Part shown: in pieces, positions 18,317 through 27,104 of the stretch
Position numbering within the stretch: the stretch's first letter is position 1
Layout: each line of letters starts with the position of its first letter
Assembly (NCBI RefSeq): GCF_003386235.1
Contig: NZ_QRDZ01000013.1
Location: 124,001-188,000 of the forward strand
Length of the DNA stretch: 64,000 bases
Origin: Cohnella phaseoli
GTDB lineage: Bacteria; Bacillota; Bacilli; Paenibacillales; Paenibacillaceae
Direction: 5' to 3'
Made by a program: the position numbers and the translations under genes
The notes under the pieces: generated by a model
Databases searched by the model: none
Told to the model about the DNA's origin: nothing
The model's input: only the letters and a program-made list of their open reading frames with translations

Positions 18317-19138
18317 ATGTTGAGATTTCTCATCCTCTTTAATGCTTTGCTAATTGGTCTAATCGTGGTGTTTGTGTTCATAATCTATAACGCTGAAAAG
18401 AAAGAATCCATCCCAAAAGTTAACCAACCGATTCAAGTGGGTGTACCCAAGTCCGCACCATTAGCGGAAGTCAAGACGAAAAAGGTAGAGAAAGAGATCA
18501 AGACCGATGAGCCAAAGAAGGCCGTCCATCAAACGGAAGTATTATTAAGCGCCCCTTTAGTCAAACAACTTCCGGAACTGAGAAACGGTTGTGAGATTAC
18601 TTCGCTTGCCATGCTACTCAGATTCTATGGAGAAAAAGTCGATAAAATGGATCTGGTACCTGAACTTCGGAGAGACCCCACCCCCATTACCTATGGCAAG
18701 AATCGAAAAATTCTAAGCTGGGGAGATCCCAATCAAGGTTTTGTAGGCGATATTACCGGAAAAACGATCGGCTACGGTGTTTATCACGGGCCGTTGTTTA
18801 AGCTTTTAGAAAAATACATCGATTCCGCAGTCGATTTGACCGGCAGCTCTTTGGAGTCGCTTGAAATCCAATTGTCGAAAGGCGTCCCGGTAATCGTCTG
18901 GACAACCGTGAATTACGTTGCGCCCGAGCAGGCGTGGATCACTTGGGATTCGCAGAACGGTTCCATTCAAGCGACCTTCAAAGAGCATAGCGTTCTTCTA
19001 ACCGGTTATGACCAAGACCATGTTTACCTGAATGACCCGTTAAGCGGAAAAAAACAAGTGAAAATCGAAAAAAGCACGTTTCTCTCCGGTTGGAATGCAT
19101 TGGGGAATCAAGCCATTTCTTATGATCCCATCCCCTAA
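18317..19138 (+). CDS. membrane-anchored C39-like cysteine peptidase
   Basis: 273 residues: one N-terminal membrane helix, a charged Lys/Glu-rich linker (about 30-75), then a papain-fold C39-like domain. The catalytic Cys is in RNGCEITSLAML, the His in KEHSVLLTGYD and the Asp in YLNDPLSG. Such single-domain members (peptidase_C39_2) face outward and have unknown substrates; some act on cell-surface peptides. Its stop overlaps the convergent lgt stop by 4 bp. BlaI-type box 6 is just upstream. Confidence 0.82.
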   Translation: MLRFLILFNALLIGLIVVFVFIIYNAEKKESIPKVNQPIQVGVPKSAPLAEVKTKKVEKEIKTDEPKKAVHQTEVLLSAPLVKQLPELRNGCEITSLAMLLRFYGEKVDKMDLVPELRRDPTPITYGKNRKILSWGDPNQGFVGDITGKTIGYGVYHGPLFKLLEKYIDSAVDLTGSSLESLEIQLSKGVPVIVWTTVNYVAPEQAWITWDSQNGSIQATFKEHSVLLTGYDQDHVYLNDPLSGKKQVKIEKSTFLSGWNALGNQAISYDPIP

Positions 19139-19938
19139 TGGATCATCCCTTCGGTCACTTCTTTGCTTGTTTGGACTTTATTTTTGCGGTAAGTCATGAC
19201 GAGCATGATTAGGATACTTGTCACAATGATTACCGCACTGGTCCATTGCCCTGCCGTCCATTCGAAAGCATAACGAGGCGAATCTCCGCGAAGGTATTCA
19301 AGGCTGAAACGACCCACAGCGTATAAAATATGATAAGTCAGAAAGAGAAATCCGTGTGGCAGCGTTTTGTTTTTCAACCCGATCAAGATCGCGAACACGA
19401 TAAAATCCCATTGCCCTTCCCATACCTCCGCCGGCCAGAGTGGCTGCGCACCATATCGATCAAAGGCTTGAGTGCCTTCCGGATAAACCAGACCAAACGA
19501 AGAGCCTGTCGGTGAACCGTAAGCATCTCCATTTAAAAAACATGCGATTCGTCCTACCCCTTGTCCGAAGATGATGGCAGGTGCAACGGTATCCGCAAAT
19601 TCCCAAAAAGAAAACTTATGAATCTTCGCATAGACAATACCCACGACAAATCCGCCAACCAATGCACCTTGTATGGCAAGCCCCCCTTCCCATATGGCGA
19701 AGATTTGGACGGGGTTTTTCGCATAATAGCCCCATTGAAAAAAGAAAACATGCCATATTCGCGCACCGATAATCGCACCCAAAACGACAAATACAAGAAT
19801 ATTCGGGATGTGTTTTTGATAAGGCGTATTTCTCGCCAGAAAATAAGCTAGGGATGCAGCTAATAAAATGGCTAACGCAACGATAACCCCGTATGATCGA
19901 ATGGTAAAATCTCCAATGTTAATCAGCTCTACTCTCAT
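19135..19938 (-). CDS. lgt: prolipoprotein diacylglyceryl transferase, divergent
   Basis: 267 residues, seven hydrophobic helices. Lgt features: FTIRSYGVIVA near the N-terminus, GARIWHV, the signature region GVGRIACFLNGDAYG (usual form GRIGNFxNGE) and LEYLRGDSPRY. The position that is an essential His in typical Lgt (SFHGG or AIHGG) reads AIQGA here. It should attach diacylglycerol to lipobox cysteines, and four lipoproteins are encoded in this island. GGAGGG is 8 bp before the start, inside the end of the upstream gene. Confidence 0.85.
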   Translation of the reverse strand: MRVELINIGDFTIRSYGVIVALAILLAASLAYFLARNTPYQKHIPNILVFVVLGAIIGARIWHVFFFQWGYYAKNPVQIFAIWEGGLAIQGALVGGFVVGIVYAKIHKFSFWEFADTVAPAIIFGQGVGRIACFLNGDAYGSPTGSSFGLVYPEGTQAFDRYGAQPLWPAEVWEGQWDFIVFAILIGLKNKTLPHGFLFLTYHILYAVGRFSLEYLRGDSPRYAFEWTAGQWTSAVIIVTSILIMLVMTYRKNKVQTSKEVTEGMIH

Positions 19939-20647
19939 GGACTTGCCCTCCCTTTAGGTTTACGATGAAATAGATCCATAACCCGACGCCAAGTAAGATA
20001 ATGGAATACCATTGCGAAGCCGTTAGTCCGTACCATGACGCAAGCTTCGGCATAACTAACGAAATTGCAAGCGTTGAGATTCCAATTCCAATGATTCCGG
20101 TGTACGCGACCTTACCGATCCCATACGGTTTCATGTAGGCTCGTCCAATCAAAATCCCCAATAGGAGGGCTTGATAGACATTGATCGGGTGGTAACGGTA
20201 AGCGGAGTCGGATAACGATATTCCCCATGGCATCATTGTCTGCGTGCCATACCGCCAGTGCGTGATCGAATAGATGAAGATCGCACACATGGATCCAAAC
20301 AGGAGTGCATCCAACACCTTACGCCAAGGCAACTTCTTCTTTTGGATCGTCAATGCACCATAAATCACGGCACCGAGTATCCCGATGCTTAATCCGTTCG
20401 GTGTTCCCGGTGTGACAAGGATAACGAAGGGATTGATCAACAAATCAGGCTGCGTAATGATTGGACTTAGCTTCCATAGAACAAAGGCAAGAAGGATAGC
20501 ATTTCCAAAAACGTCCAAGTACGGCAAATCACTCGGTGCTTTCTTCTTCAAATAAAGCTTCGTAGCAGTCATTCCCAATGCGATCGTGATTATCAAATAC
20601 ACCCAATCTGAGCGGATCTGAAAGGAACCAAGCTGGAACACTTCCAT
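19919..20647 (-). CDS. Lgt-like polytopic membrane protein
   Basis: 242 residues from ATG 20647, one base after the upstream stop, with AGAGGAG in front. It has about seven helices and shares layout and fragments with Lgt (GSFQIRSDWVY, GTPNGLSIG, YHPINVYQALLLG, ASQWYSI), yet lacks the GRIGNF-type signature and the conserved catalytic region. It overlaps the true lgt by 20 bp. It may be a degenerate Lgt that partners or regulates the neighbouring enzyme, or a DsbD-associated subunit. Family assignment moderate. Confidence 0.65.
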   Translation of the reverse strand: MEVFQLGSFQIRSDWVYLIITIALGMTATKLYLKKKAPSDLPYLDVFGNAILLAFVLWKLSPIITQPDLLINPFVILVTPGTPNGLSIGILGAVIYGALTIQKKKLPWRKVLDALLFGSMCAIFIYSITHWRYGTQTMMPWGISLSDSAYRYHPINVYQALLLGILIGRAYMKPYGIGKVAYTGIIGIGISTLAISLVMPKLASWYGLTASQWYSIILLGVGLWIYFIVNLKGGQVHESRAD

Positions 20648-20648
20648 A

Positions 20649-21179
20649 TCAGGTTGCTCCTCTCGGGGCATTGATGGCTTGCAGAATCTGCTTTTCTAAC
20701 GAATCGCTCGCAACCAGACCTGTGGTAATACTTTGGATCGTCCCTCTGCCATCGACAAAAAAAGTCGTGGGGATGGATTTGACCCGATATTGCGCCGTAA
20801 CTGCTCCATTCTCGTCCATCAGGATCGGGAAAGGCAGCTTGAATTCTTCGACGAACGCTTTGGCGCCCGCAATGGAATCATCAGCGGTCATATTGATCGC
20901 ATAAAATGCAATCTGTCCTTTATATTGTTCGTAGAGACGGACCAGTTCCGGGGCTTCCTTGCGACAGGGGCCGCACCAAGAGGCCCAGAAATTAATTAGC
21001 GCAGGTTTTCCTTTAAGATCGGCTAAAGAATATGTTTCTCCGCTTAGTCCCTGTAGCTCAAAGTGGGGGGATTGAAAACCGACTTTGGCGGTTTGCTCCT
21101 TATTGAACCCATCCGGTTGCATAAACGCGAATACGATCAGAATGCCTGCAACGATCATCACGATAATCGAATTTCGCAA
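20649..21179 (-). CDS. TlpA/ResA-type thiol-disulfide oxidoreductase
   Basis: 176 residues: N-terminal signal anchor, then a thioredoxin fold with the redox motif WASWCGPCRKE and the cis-Pro in KSIPTTFFVD. The protein should act outside the membrane, taking electrons from the CcdA encoded just upstream, and reduce disulfides in apo-metalloproteins such as the CuA-like cupredoxin. TTG start behind AAGGAGGG, 15 bp after the ccdA stop. Confidence 0.9.
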   Translation of the reverse strand: MRNSIIVMIVAGILIVFAFMQPDGFNKEQTAKVGFQSPHFELQGLSGETYSLADLKGKPALINFWASWCGPCRKEAPELVRLYEQYKGQIAFYAINMTADDSIAGAKAFVEEFKLPFPILMDENGAVTAQYRVKSIPTTFFVDGRGTIQSITTGLVASDSLEKQILQAINAPRGAT

Positions 21180-21194
21180 GGTGCTCCCTCCTTT

Positions 21195-21911
21195 TTAGAA
21201 ACCTATGAAACCTCCGTATAACCCGATTAATTTTCGTGAAATCAAGCTGAGTTGATCCGTATACAAGAGAACACCCGTGACTACTGTTATCGCTCCGCCG
21301 ATTTTCATCAACCGCCCCCCATGCTTCGTAAGCCATTTTATTTTGACGACGGCAAAAGCCATGAGAATAAACGGTATAGCGAATCCGATCGTATAAATCG
21401 TGGTGTACCAAAGTGCTTTACTAGGCTCCGTGACGCCTAAAGCGAGAACCGCTGCAAGAATCGGTCCAACGCAAGGCGTCCAGCCCGCTGCATATGTCAT
21501 GCCTACAAAGAACGATCCGACATGTGACCCGGCTTTCTGCTGAACAATCCATCTTTTTTCTTTGAGGAGCAAACTGGGTTTAAATATCCCCAACATCATC
21601 AGACAGGAAATCACAATCAATATCGCGCCTAATTGGCGAATCAACTCTTGCCGTTCCGCAAAAATGCGGCCGATAAAACTTGCGGAAAATCCTAAAGAAT
21701 AAAAGATGACGGAAAACCCGACGATGAAAAATAAGGCATGCGGGATGACGGTTTGTCTTATGCTCTTCTTACCTTCTTGCAATTCTTTTGCAGAAATGCC
21801 GGTTAAATAAGACAAGTAGGATGGATAAAGCGGCAAACAGCACGGCGAAAGAAAAGACAAGATACCTACTCCAAAAACAAACCAAAACGTTAGATCAGCT
21901 GCGTTTTCCAT
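21195..21911 (-). CDS. ccdA: CcdA-type cytochrome c biogenesis / thiol reductant transporter
   Basis: 238 residues, six helices. Redox cysteines are in FLSPCCLPLYPSYLSYLTG (helix 1) and AGWTPCVGPIL (helix 4), as in CcdA. It carries electrons from cytoplasmic thioredoxin to the outside TlpA-like protein encoded next. First gene of a four-gene operon ccdA-tlpA-lgt-like-lgt, with a perfect BlaI-type box only 16 bp before its start codon. Confidence 0.92.
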   Translation of the reverse strand: MENAADLTFWFVFGVGILSFLSPCCLPLYPSYLSYLTGISAKELQEGKKSIRQTVIPHALFFIVGFSVIFYSLGFSASFIGRIFAERQELIRQLGAILIVISCLMMLGIFKPSLLLKEKRWIVQQKAGSHVGSFFVGMTYAAGWTPCVGPILAAVLALGVTEPSKALWYTTIYTIGFAIPFILMAFAVVKIKWLTKHGGRLMKIGGAITVVTGVLLYTDQLSLISRKLIGLYGGFIGF

Positions 21912-21927
21912 TCACCCCCCAATTACT

Positions 21928-21942
21928 ACTACATAAAGTAGT
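21928..21942. promoter_or_regulatory. BlaI-type operator box 7
   Basis: Perfect ACTAC ATAAA GTAGT, between the M56 protease stop (21967) and the ccdA start (21911). It sits 16 bp from the start, where a bound repressor would block transcription or early elongation of the ccdA operon. Confidence 0.75.
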
Positions 21943-21966
21943 TTGAAAAGCGATAAAAGAAGCGGC

Positions 21967-22815
21967 TTATGAACAGCCGCTTACCAGAATTCCTGCTAGT
22001 AAGGTGAGCATCAAAATCGAGTTCACCACGGGAATAGACTTCAGCACAGGTACCTTAATCTTTTGTTTGGGATGGATGAGTTGTTGAAGCCGATAATTGA
22101 TGGCGACGTCGGCAAACCCTACGCTCCCTAATGGCACTACCCGAACCTGCTGCGAACATTTCAATAATACGCAAGCCAGATCATGGGGATTATTGAGCTT
22201 GCGGATTACATAACGGTCGGCGAGCAGTTCCATCCATACCTGTATATAATGTGCCAACTTTTGAAGAATGGGCAGGAAAGGCAGGCTCGTCTTCATCATT
22301 TGAAGAATTAAAGATCGCAAGGGATCGAGGTTCCGACAATGATAGTTCTCGTGCCATACGATGGCTGCAATCTCACGATCTGAAAAATCGTCCAATACTT
22401 TTGAAGAGAGCACGATCCGCGGCTGAATGAAACCGTAGGTGACCGCAACGATGCCTTCATGATCAATGACCGTTATTTTCGATCCGATTTCTTCAAATTG
22501 ATGTCTCATTTGAGCTGTACGCTCGTGATTATATCGAGTTTTTATCTGATTTCGCCAGTGTTTTGCTAATGTAAACTGTTGGATGACGCTCGATATCAAA
22601 CTCGATGCGCTATAGGCGATCAGGATGTTTAACCCGATGCGTACAACCTGATGAATTAGGGTTTCCTCCTGCAAGGCAGACAAACAATACTGCAATACGC
22701 CCCACTCCGGATTGAACTCCGTCGTTTCATGCACCAAAAATAACGCCAACTGCGTCCAGGCAAAGCCACTAATGAGTAAATAAAACCCAAAGGCGAGATG
22801 GTTTCTCATCCTCAT
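21967..22815 (-). CDS. M56-family (BlaR1-like) membrane metalloprotease without sensor domain
   Basis: 282 residues. Two N-terminal helices (about 7-28 and 58-80), a cytoplasmic zinc protease domain with the HExxH motif in VWHENYHCRNLDP, and a C-terminal helix ending GILVSGCS. BlaR1 and MecR1 have a further extracellular penicillin-binding sensor of about 250 residues; here it is absent. Its start overlaps the repressor stop by 4 bp, the standard blaI-blaR layout. By analogy it would cleave the BlaI-like repressor upon an unknown signal. Confidence 0.88.
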   Translation of the reverse strand: MRMRNHLAFGFYLLISGFAWTQLALFLVHETTEFNPEWGVLQYCLSALQEETLIHQVVRIGLNILIAYSASSLISSVIQQFTLAKHWRNQIKTRYNHERTAQMRHQFEEIGSKITVIDHEGIVAVTYGFIQPRIVLSSKVLDDFSDREIAAIVWHENYHCRNLDPLRSLILQMMKTSLPFLPILQKLAHYIQVWMELLADRYVIRKLNNPHDLACVLLKCSQQVRVVPLGSVGFADVAINYRLQQLIHPKQKIKVPVLKSIPVVNSILMLTLLAGILVSGCS

Positions 22816-23243
22816 GAGGGATCACGCTTCCATTCGTTTAACCGCTCTTCTAGCAATTTCAACAATTCGGGGTCGGCTTTCTGAACGGCATCAAATAAAT
22901 GATTGACGACTAATTCGCCATATTCTTGGACCAGATCTTCTGTAACGGCCTTCGTCTGTTCTTGAAGGAATTCTTCCTTGCTCTGGACGGACTGAAAAAC
23001 GCTTAATCGATTCCTTCCGGCTCCCGTTGTTTTTTTCTTGAGATGACCTTTTTCATGAAGGCGGTTCATGACTGTCATTACTGCAGTATAGGAAAGCTCT
23101 TCGTCTAAAAATTCCTGTACTTGCCGAATCGTGGATTCTTTATGATTCCATACGATCTGCATAATCTGCGCTTCAAGCGGGCCAAAAAAACGATTTAATC
23201 CTTCTTCGTTCATTCTCATCCGAGGTACTTTCAAACGATGCAC
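22812..23243 (-). CDS. BlaI/MecI-family repressor
   Basis: 143 residues from the first GTG, or 140 from TTG 23234, which is better spaced from AAAGGAG. The N-terminal winged helix is clear (FGPLEAQIMQIVWNHKESTIRQVQEF, split here only as the motif PLEAQIMQIVW and SYTAVMTVMNRLHEKG). The C-terminal dimerisation helices follow. There is no cysteine anywhere, so it lacks the CxC-type copper site of CopY. It likely binds the ACTAC-N5-GTAGT boxes and is released by M56 cleavage. It is probably co-transcribed with the small gene at 23286-23426, and so autoregulated through box 8. Confidence 0.9.
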   Translation of the reverse strand: MHRLKVPRMRMNEEGLNRFFGPLEAQIMQIVWNHKESTIRQVQEFLDEELSYTAVMTVMNRLHEKGHLKKKTTGAGRNRLSVFQSVQSKEEFLQEQTKAVTEDLVQEYGELVVNHLFDAVQKADPELLKLLEERLNEWKRDPS

Positions 23244-23285
23244 GCTCCTTTCCGCCCCATTTTATCATAAGTTCGGCAACATGTC

Positions 23286-23426
23286 CTAAATGTGCCTTTG
23301 TTCAGCTAAAGATACTGAAACGGGGTCGGTCTTTTCTTTATAATTCCCCCAGAGAAAAATGCCAACGAGAACGATTAAAAAAATCAGCAAAATCAGTTTG
23401 ATGCCAAGCGCTCTTTCTTTTCTCAT
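23286..23426 (-). CDS. 46-residue membrane peptide, first gene of the repressor operon
   Basis: ATG 23426 preceded by AAGGAG at good spacing. Layout: basic start (MRKERALGIK), one hydrophobic helix (LILLIFLIVLVGIFLW), then a short polar tail. It lies 23 bp below box 8 and ends 42 bp before the BlaI-type gene, so it probably leads the operon peptide-blaI-M56. No family recognised. It could be a partner of the sensorless M56 protease, but that is inference from position only. Confidence 0.65.
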   Translation of the reverse strand: MRKERALGIKLILLIFLIVLVGIFLWGNYKEKTDPVSVSLAEQRHI

Positions 23427-23449
23427 GGATGTCTCCTTGAAAGTTATGT

Positions 23450-23464
23450 ACTACGAATTGTAGT
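23450..23464. promoter_or_regulatory. BlaI-type operator box 8
   Basis: Perfect ACTAC GAATT GTAGT between the leftward peptide-blaI-M56 operon (23 bp) and the rightward multicopper oxidase gene (135 bp). Position allows autoregulation of the repressor and shared control of the oxidase. Confidence 0.75.
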
Positions 23465-23599
23465 TCCTAAGAAGTCGTCCGTCAACATCCAAGATGTGAT
23501 ATTCCTGTGTCATTCTCCCCTCCCCCTTCCTCCTCACAACTTCTACATAATTGTAAGGTAAGATGGACTTGTGCAAATGATTCTTGAAAGGAAGGATAA

Positions 23600-25213
23600 A
23601 TGATGAGCATAAACTGGAAACTCAAAGCAGCTGGATTCGTAGGGGCGATTTCCTTGACTTTAGCGGGTTGTTCAAGCGCGATAGGTGGAATGGATCATTC
23701 GAAAATGAATATGGGGAACGAGCAAAAAAAGCCGTCCCAAACATCAGATACTAAAACGGGGATTGCTCAAACCGCGGAGTGGAAGGTGTTAACCGGTAAA
23801 GAATTTAATTTAACGGCAGTCGCAAGCAATCAAGAGATTGCTCCCGGGACGACCTTGCCGGTCTGGACTTTTAATAACTCTGTGCCCGGTCCGGAACTTC
23901 GCGTCAAGCAAGGGGAAACGGTAAAGATCAATTTGAGAAATGAACTTCCGGATCCGGTAACCATTCATTGGCATGGCGTACCGGTCCCAAATGACATGGA
24001 CGGAATTCCTGGCGTCACGCAGAATGCAGTCCAACCAGGCGAATCCTTCACGTATCAATTCAAAGCCACAGTACCTGGGACATACTGGTATCATTCGCAT
24101 CAAGACGGCGTAAATCAATTGGATCGCGGGCTTTATGGTTCCTTCATCGTTGAAGGGGTTGCAGAGCAGAAAGTGGATCGTGACTACACGCTCGTGCTGG
24201 ATGAATGGATGAGCAGCGGAATGGATATGTCTCAAGGAACATCTTCAAACAATGACATGGATATGTCCGACATGGATCATAGCGGGATGGACATGGGAGA
24301 TTCCAACATGAACATGGGCGGAATGGAAATGGACATGGCTCACGATATGAGTATGTATGACTTGTATACGATTAATGGGAAATCCGGAGACCTGGTGAAA
24401 CCATTGGTCGTTAAAGAAGTCGAAAAAGTTCGTGTTCGCCTCGTGAACGCCGGATATCTTTCGCATCAAATCCATCTGCATGGTCATGAATTCAAAATAA
24501 CGGCCACAGATGGCCAGCCCATCAATAATCCGGGGGTTTTGAAAGATAATGTTGTGACGCTAGCGCCGGGTGAACGTTATGACCTCGAATTTGAGGCGAA
24601 CAACCCTGGAAAATGGTTGATCGAAGACCATGGCGAAAATAATGCCGTTAAAGGGATGAAGGCGTGGATCGCCTACGAAGGAGCGAACGAACAGACTGAT
24701 ACAGCCAACGAGAAAGAAAAGCTTAGTTCTGTGGATTTAGCAAGCTATGGTCAACTCGGCAAAGCAAGCTTTTCCTTGGATCAATCCTATACAATGGAAT
24801 ATACGATGAATTTGAACACGGAGTCCCAAAATGGCGAAACTGTCTACACGATCAACGGCAAAACCTTTCCGGAAACCGAACCGCTTCCAGTAAAAAAAGG
24901 AGATACCGTTAAAGTTCGTCTCGTTAACCAATCTAAATCCGATGACCATCCGATGCATCTGCACGGGCATTTCTTCCAGGTATTAAGCAAGAACGGCAAG
25001 CCGCTTGAAGGTTCGCCGATCATCAAAGACACAATTAACGTGAAGCCCGGCGAGGAGTACGTCATTGCGTTCATTGCGGACAATGAAGGAAACTGGATGT
25101 TCCACTGTCATGATTTGCATCATGCTTCGGCGGGAATGGTAACCCAAGTGAAATACACCGATTACAATACAGACTTTGTTGCGAATCCGAATGCCGGCAA
25201 TAAACCGGAATAA
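23600..25213 (+). CDS. multicopper oxidase lipoprotein, CopA/CueO-like
   Basis: 537 residues with lipobox TLAGC (about 20-24). Copper ligands in order: HWH (123-125), YHSH (164-167), HLHGH repeated in domain 2 (HQIHLHGHEF) and in domain 3 (HPMHLHGHFF), and FHCHDLHHASAGM near the end, where the last Met is the type 1 axial ligand. A loop at about 208-252 is extremely rich in Met with Asp and His, typical of Cu(I)-scavenging oxidases. Three cupredoxin domains. The start has AAGGAAGGA upstream; an ATG one codon later is possible. Confidence 0.93.
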   Translation: MMSINWKLKAAGFVGAISLTLAGCSSAIGGMDHSKMNMGNEQKKPSQTSDTKTGIAQTAEWKVLTGKEFNLTAVASNQEIAPGTTLPVWTFNNSVPGPELRVKQGETVKINLRNELPDPVTIHWHGVPVPNDMDGIPGVTQNAVQPGESFTYQFKATVPGTYWYHSHQDGVNQLDRGLYGSFIVEGVAEQKVDRDYTLVLDEWMSSGMDMSQGTSSNNDMDMSDMDHSGMDMGDSNMNMGGMEMDMAHDMSMYDLYTINGKSGDLVKPLVVKEVEKVRVRLVNAGYLSHQIHLHGHEFKITATDGQPINNPGVLKDNVVTLAPGERYDLEFEANNPGKWLIEDHGENNAVKGMKAWIAYEGANEQTDTANEKEKLSSVDLASYGQLGKASFSLDQSYTMEYTMNLNTESQNGETVYTINGKTFPETEPLPVKKGDTVKVRLVNQSKSDDHPMHLHGHFFQVLSKNGKPLEGSPIIKDTINVKPGEEYVIAFIADNEGNWMFHCHDLHHASAGMVTQVKYTDYNTDFVANPNAGNKPE

Positions 25214-25220
25214 TTAAACG

Positions 25221-25265
25221 AAAATCTCTCCCTGATGCTGCTTCTGATCGGGGAGAGATTTTTTG
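25221..25265. terminator. terminator hairpin
   Basis: 11-bp stem AAATCTCTCCC/GGGAGAGATTT with T-run after it on the + strand, between the oxidase and the convergent kinase gene. Confidence 0.85.
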
Positions 25266-25274
25266 AATAACGGA

Positions 25275-26387
25275 TTAAGAATCTATTCGCTCCACGTGAA
25301 GTATGGCCTTTCGAGGAATTTTCATTATGATGGTCATCCCTTTGGCTTCATTATGTTTAGGTGCCCAAATGCGCCCCCCATGCGCCTCTACAATGGATTT
25401 AGCGATGGCTAACCCTAACCCCTTTCCCCCTGTCTTCCGACTTCGTGATTTATCTACACGATAAAATCGTTCGAATATAAAGGGGAGGTCTTTTTCCGGG
25501 ATGCCAATCCCCGTATCCTGGATACTTAGGATAACCCCCTGTTGATCTTCTTCAGTATCGATAAAAACTTTTCCGCCCGTGGGTGTAAACTTCAGCGCGT
25601 TTGACAACAAATTATTGATCACTTGCGTCATCCGGTTTTCGTCCCAATAGACGTGAATCCTCGAAATTTTACGCAATCGCAAATCTACATTCTTTGCCGT
25701 AAATGCTGCTTCATTTAGACGAATGATTTTACTTAATTGTTCAGCTAATTCAAATTCGGACATTTCCAAAGTGAAATCCGGAGAAGCAATCTCGTTTAGT
25801 TGCTCTAAATCATTAACCAGGTAGATCAGCCGGTTAATTTCGTCGTGGCAGGAATCAATTCTTTCTTTGGTTGGTTCCCATACTCCATCGCTGATCGCGA
25901 TCATTGTACTTTTCAAGGTCGTTAATGGGGTGCGAAGCTCGTGCGCAATGTTTTCAGTCATGGAAAGCCTAAGTTCCTGCTGTTTCTGGAGTTGCTCGGC
26001 AAGAGTATTCAATGCGTTTCCGAGATCCGCCATTTCATCATGGGTGGTGTTCGATGGGGATCTTACACTTAATTCTCCCTCTGACATCATTAAAGCGGCT
26101 TGTTTCATTCGAACAAGCGGTTTGGAGATACGTCGGGCTAAATAAATACTCATTAGTGCGGCTATGATCAATGACAAAATGACGGTGAGCACGATAGATT
26201 GTATAATGGCTTGTTCTAGGTGGGCATTCAACATGCTGTCGCTTGGTTTCATCAATGACGCTTCTTTCCCATACAACTGAAAATGGTAATGTGTGGCATT
26301 GACGATGACAATACTGGCGATGATTAAAATCAGGCTCGACCAAGCCATTAATAATAAACTTAATCGGAACGATAATCTTCGGGTCAT
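25275..26387 (-). CDS. sensor histidine kinase
   Basis: 370 residues. Two helices (about 9-30 and 60-82) with a small external loop of about 30 residues containing two His (THYHFQ) that might sense metal. HAMP, then the H-box NIAHELRTP with His149, N box NNLLSNALKF, G1 DTGIGIP and G2 GGKGLGL. It overlaps the response regulator stop by 4 bp. The short sensor loop is like that of kinases that sense membrane or metal stress; the stimulus is not known. Confidence 0.92.
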   Translation of the reverse strand: MTRRLSFRLSLLLMAWSSLILIIASIVIVNATHYHFQLYGKEASLMKPSDSMLNAHLEQAIIQSIVLTVILSLIIAALMSIYLARRISKPLVRMKQAALMMSEGELSVRSPSNTTHDEMADLGNALNTLAEQLQKQQELRLSMTENIAHELRTPLTTLKSTMIAISDGVWEPTKERIDSCHDEINRLIYLVNDLEQLNEIASPDFTLEMSEFELAEQLSKIIRLNEAAFTAKNVDLRLRKISRIHVYWDENRMTQVINNLLSNALKFTPTGGKVFIDTEEDQQGVILSIQDTGIGIPEKDLPFIFERFYRVDKSRSRKTGGKGLGLAIAKSIVEAHGGRIWAPKHNEAKGMTIIMKIPRKAILHVERIDS

Positions 26388-27079
26388 TTGATTTGTCCCC
26401 CCGTAAAGCGATAGCCCTTTCCGTATACGGTTTGAATGTATATTGGGTGTTTAGGATCCCTTTCTATTTTTTGACGAATATTTTTGACATGCTGGTCAAT
26501 GGTACGTGCGTCACCTTCAAAATCCAGGCTATGTACTTTCTCGATCAGCTGTTCACGGTCAAAAATACGATTGGGGTGCTTCGCTAGAACGAACAGTAAT
26601 TTGATTTCGACAGGAGTGAGATTGATAAGTTCGCCATTCAAAAGCACTTCTTGTTTTAACGAGTCAATACTCAATTCCCCGTTCGCGCTTTCAATTCGAT
26701 CGGCAAGAAGTCCATCATTTTGAGCACGACGCAATACGGTACGTATTCGAACAATTAATTCCCGCGGATCGAATGGTTTAATGATATAATCATCTGCGCC
26801 GAGCTCTAAACCTGTAATTTGTTGGGACTTGGAGGATTTAGCTGTCAGCATAATGATCGGAACGGAATGAGTAGCCCGTAATCGTTTGCATAAATCTTCA
26901 CCTGGAATGTCCGGAAGCATCAAATCTAACAAGATCAAATCGACAGGATACTGTTGCATGCAGTTATAGCCATTCTCACCCGTCTCAGCGCCAATCACTC
27001 GATAGCCGGCATGCTCTAGGTAGGAAGTAATGACTTCGCGAATTTTCGTTTCGTCTTCAATAACCAATATGGTTTTCAT
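26384..27079 (-). CDS. OmpR-family response regulator
   Basis: 231 residues from ATG 27079, with GAGGG just upstream; a longer upstream reading has no ribosome site and runs through an inverted repeat. Receiver: acidic IEDE (8-10), phospho-acceptor D52 in LLDLMLP, T in MLTAKSS, K in IIKPFD. C-terminal winged helix ends VYGKGYRF. Partner of the overlapping kinase. A large inverted repeat at 27105-27146 lies 25 bp upstream and may be its operator or a terminator of the previous gene. Confidence 0.92.
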   Translation of the reverse strand: MKTILVIEDETKIREVITSYLEHAGYRVIGAETGENGYNCMQQYPVDLILLDLMLPDIPGEDLCKRLRATHSVPIIMLTAKSSKSQQITGLELGADDYIIKPFDPRELIVRIRTVLRRAQNDGLLADRIESANGELSIDSLKQEVLLNGELINLTPVEIKLLFVLAKHPNRIFDREQLIEKVHSLDFEGDARTIDQHVKNIRQKIERDPKHPIYIQTVYGKGYRFTGGQIK

Positions 27080-27104
27080 GATACCCTCAATCCTGTAAGT
27101 TTTA

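Noticed and set aside
22812..23243. Naming the repressor CopY
   Set aside because: The C-terminal Cys copper site of CopY is absent; BlaI/MecI type fits better with the M56 gene next to it.
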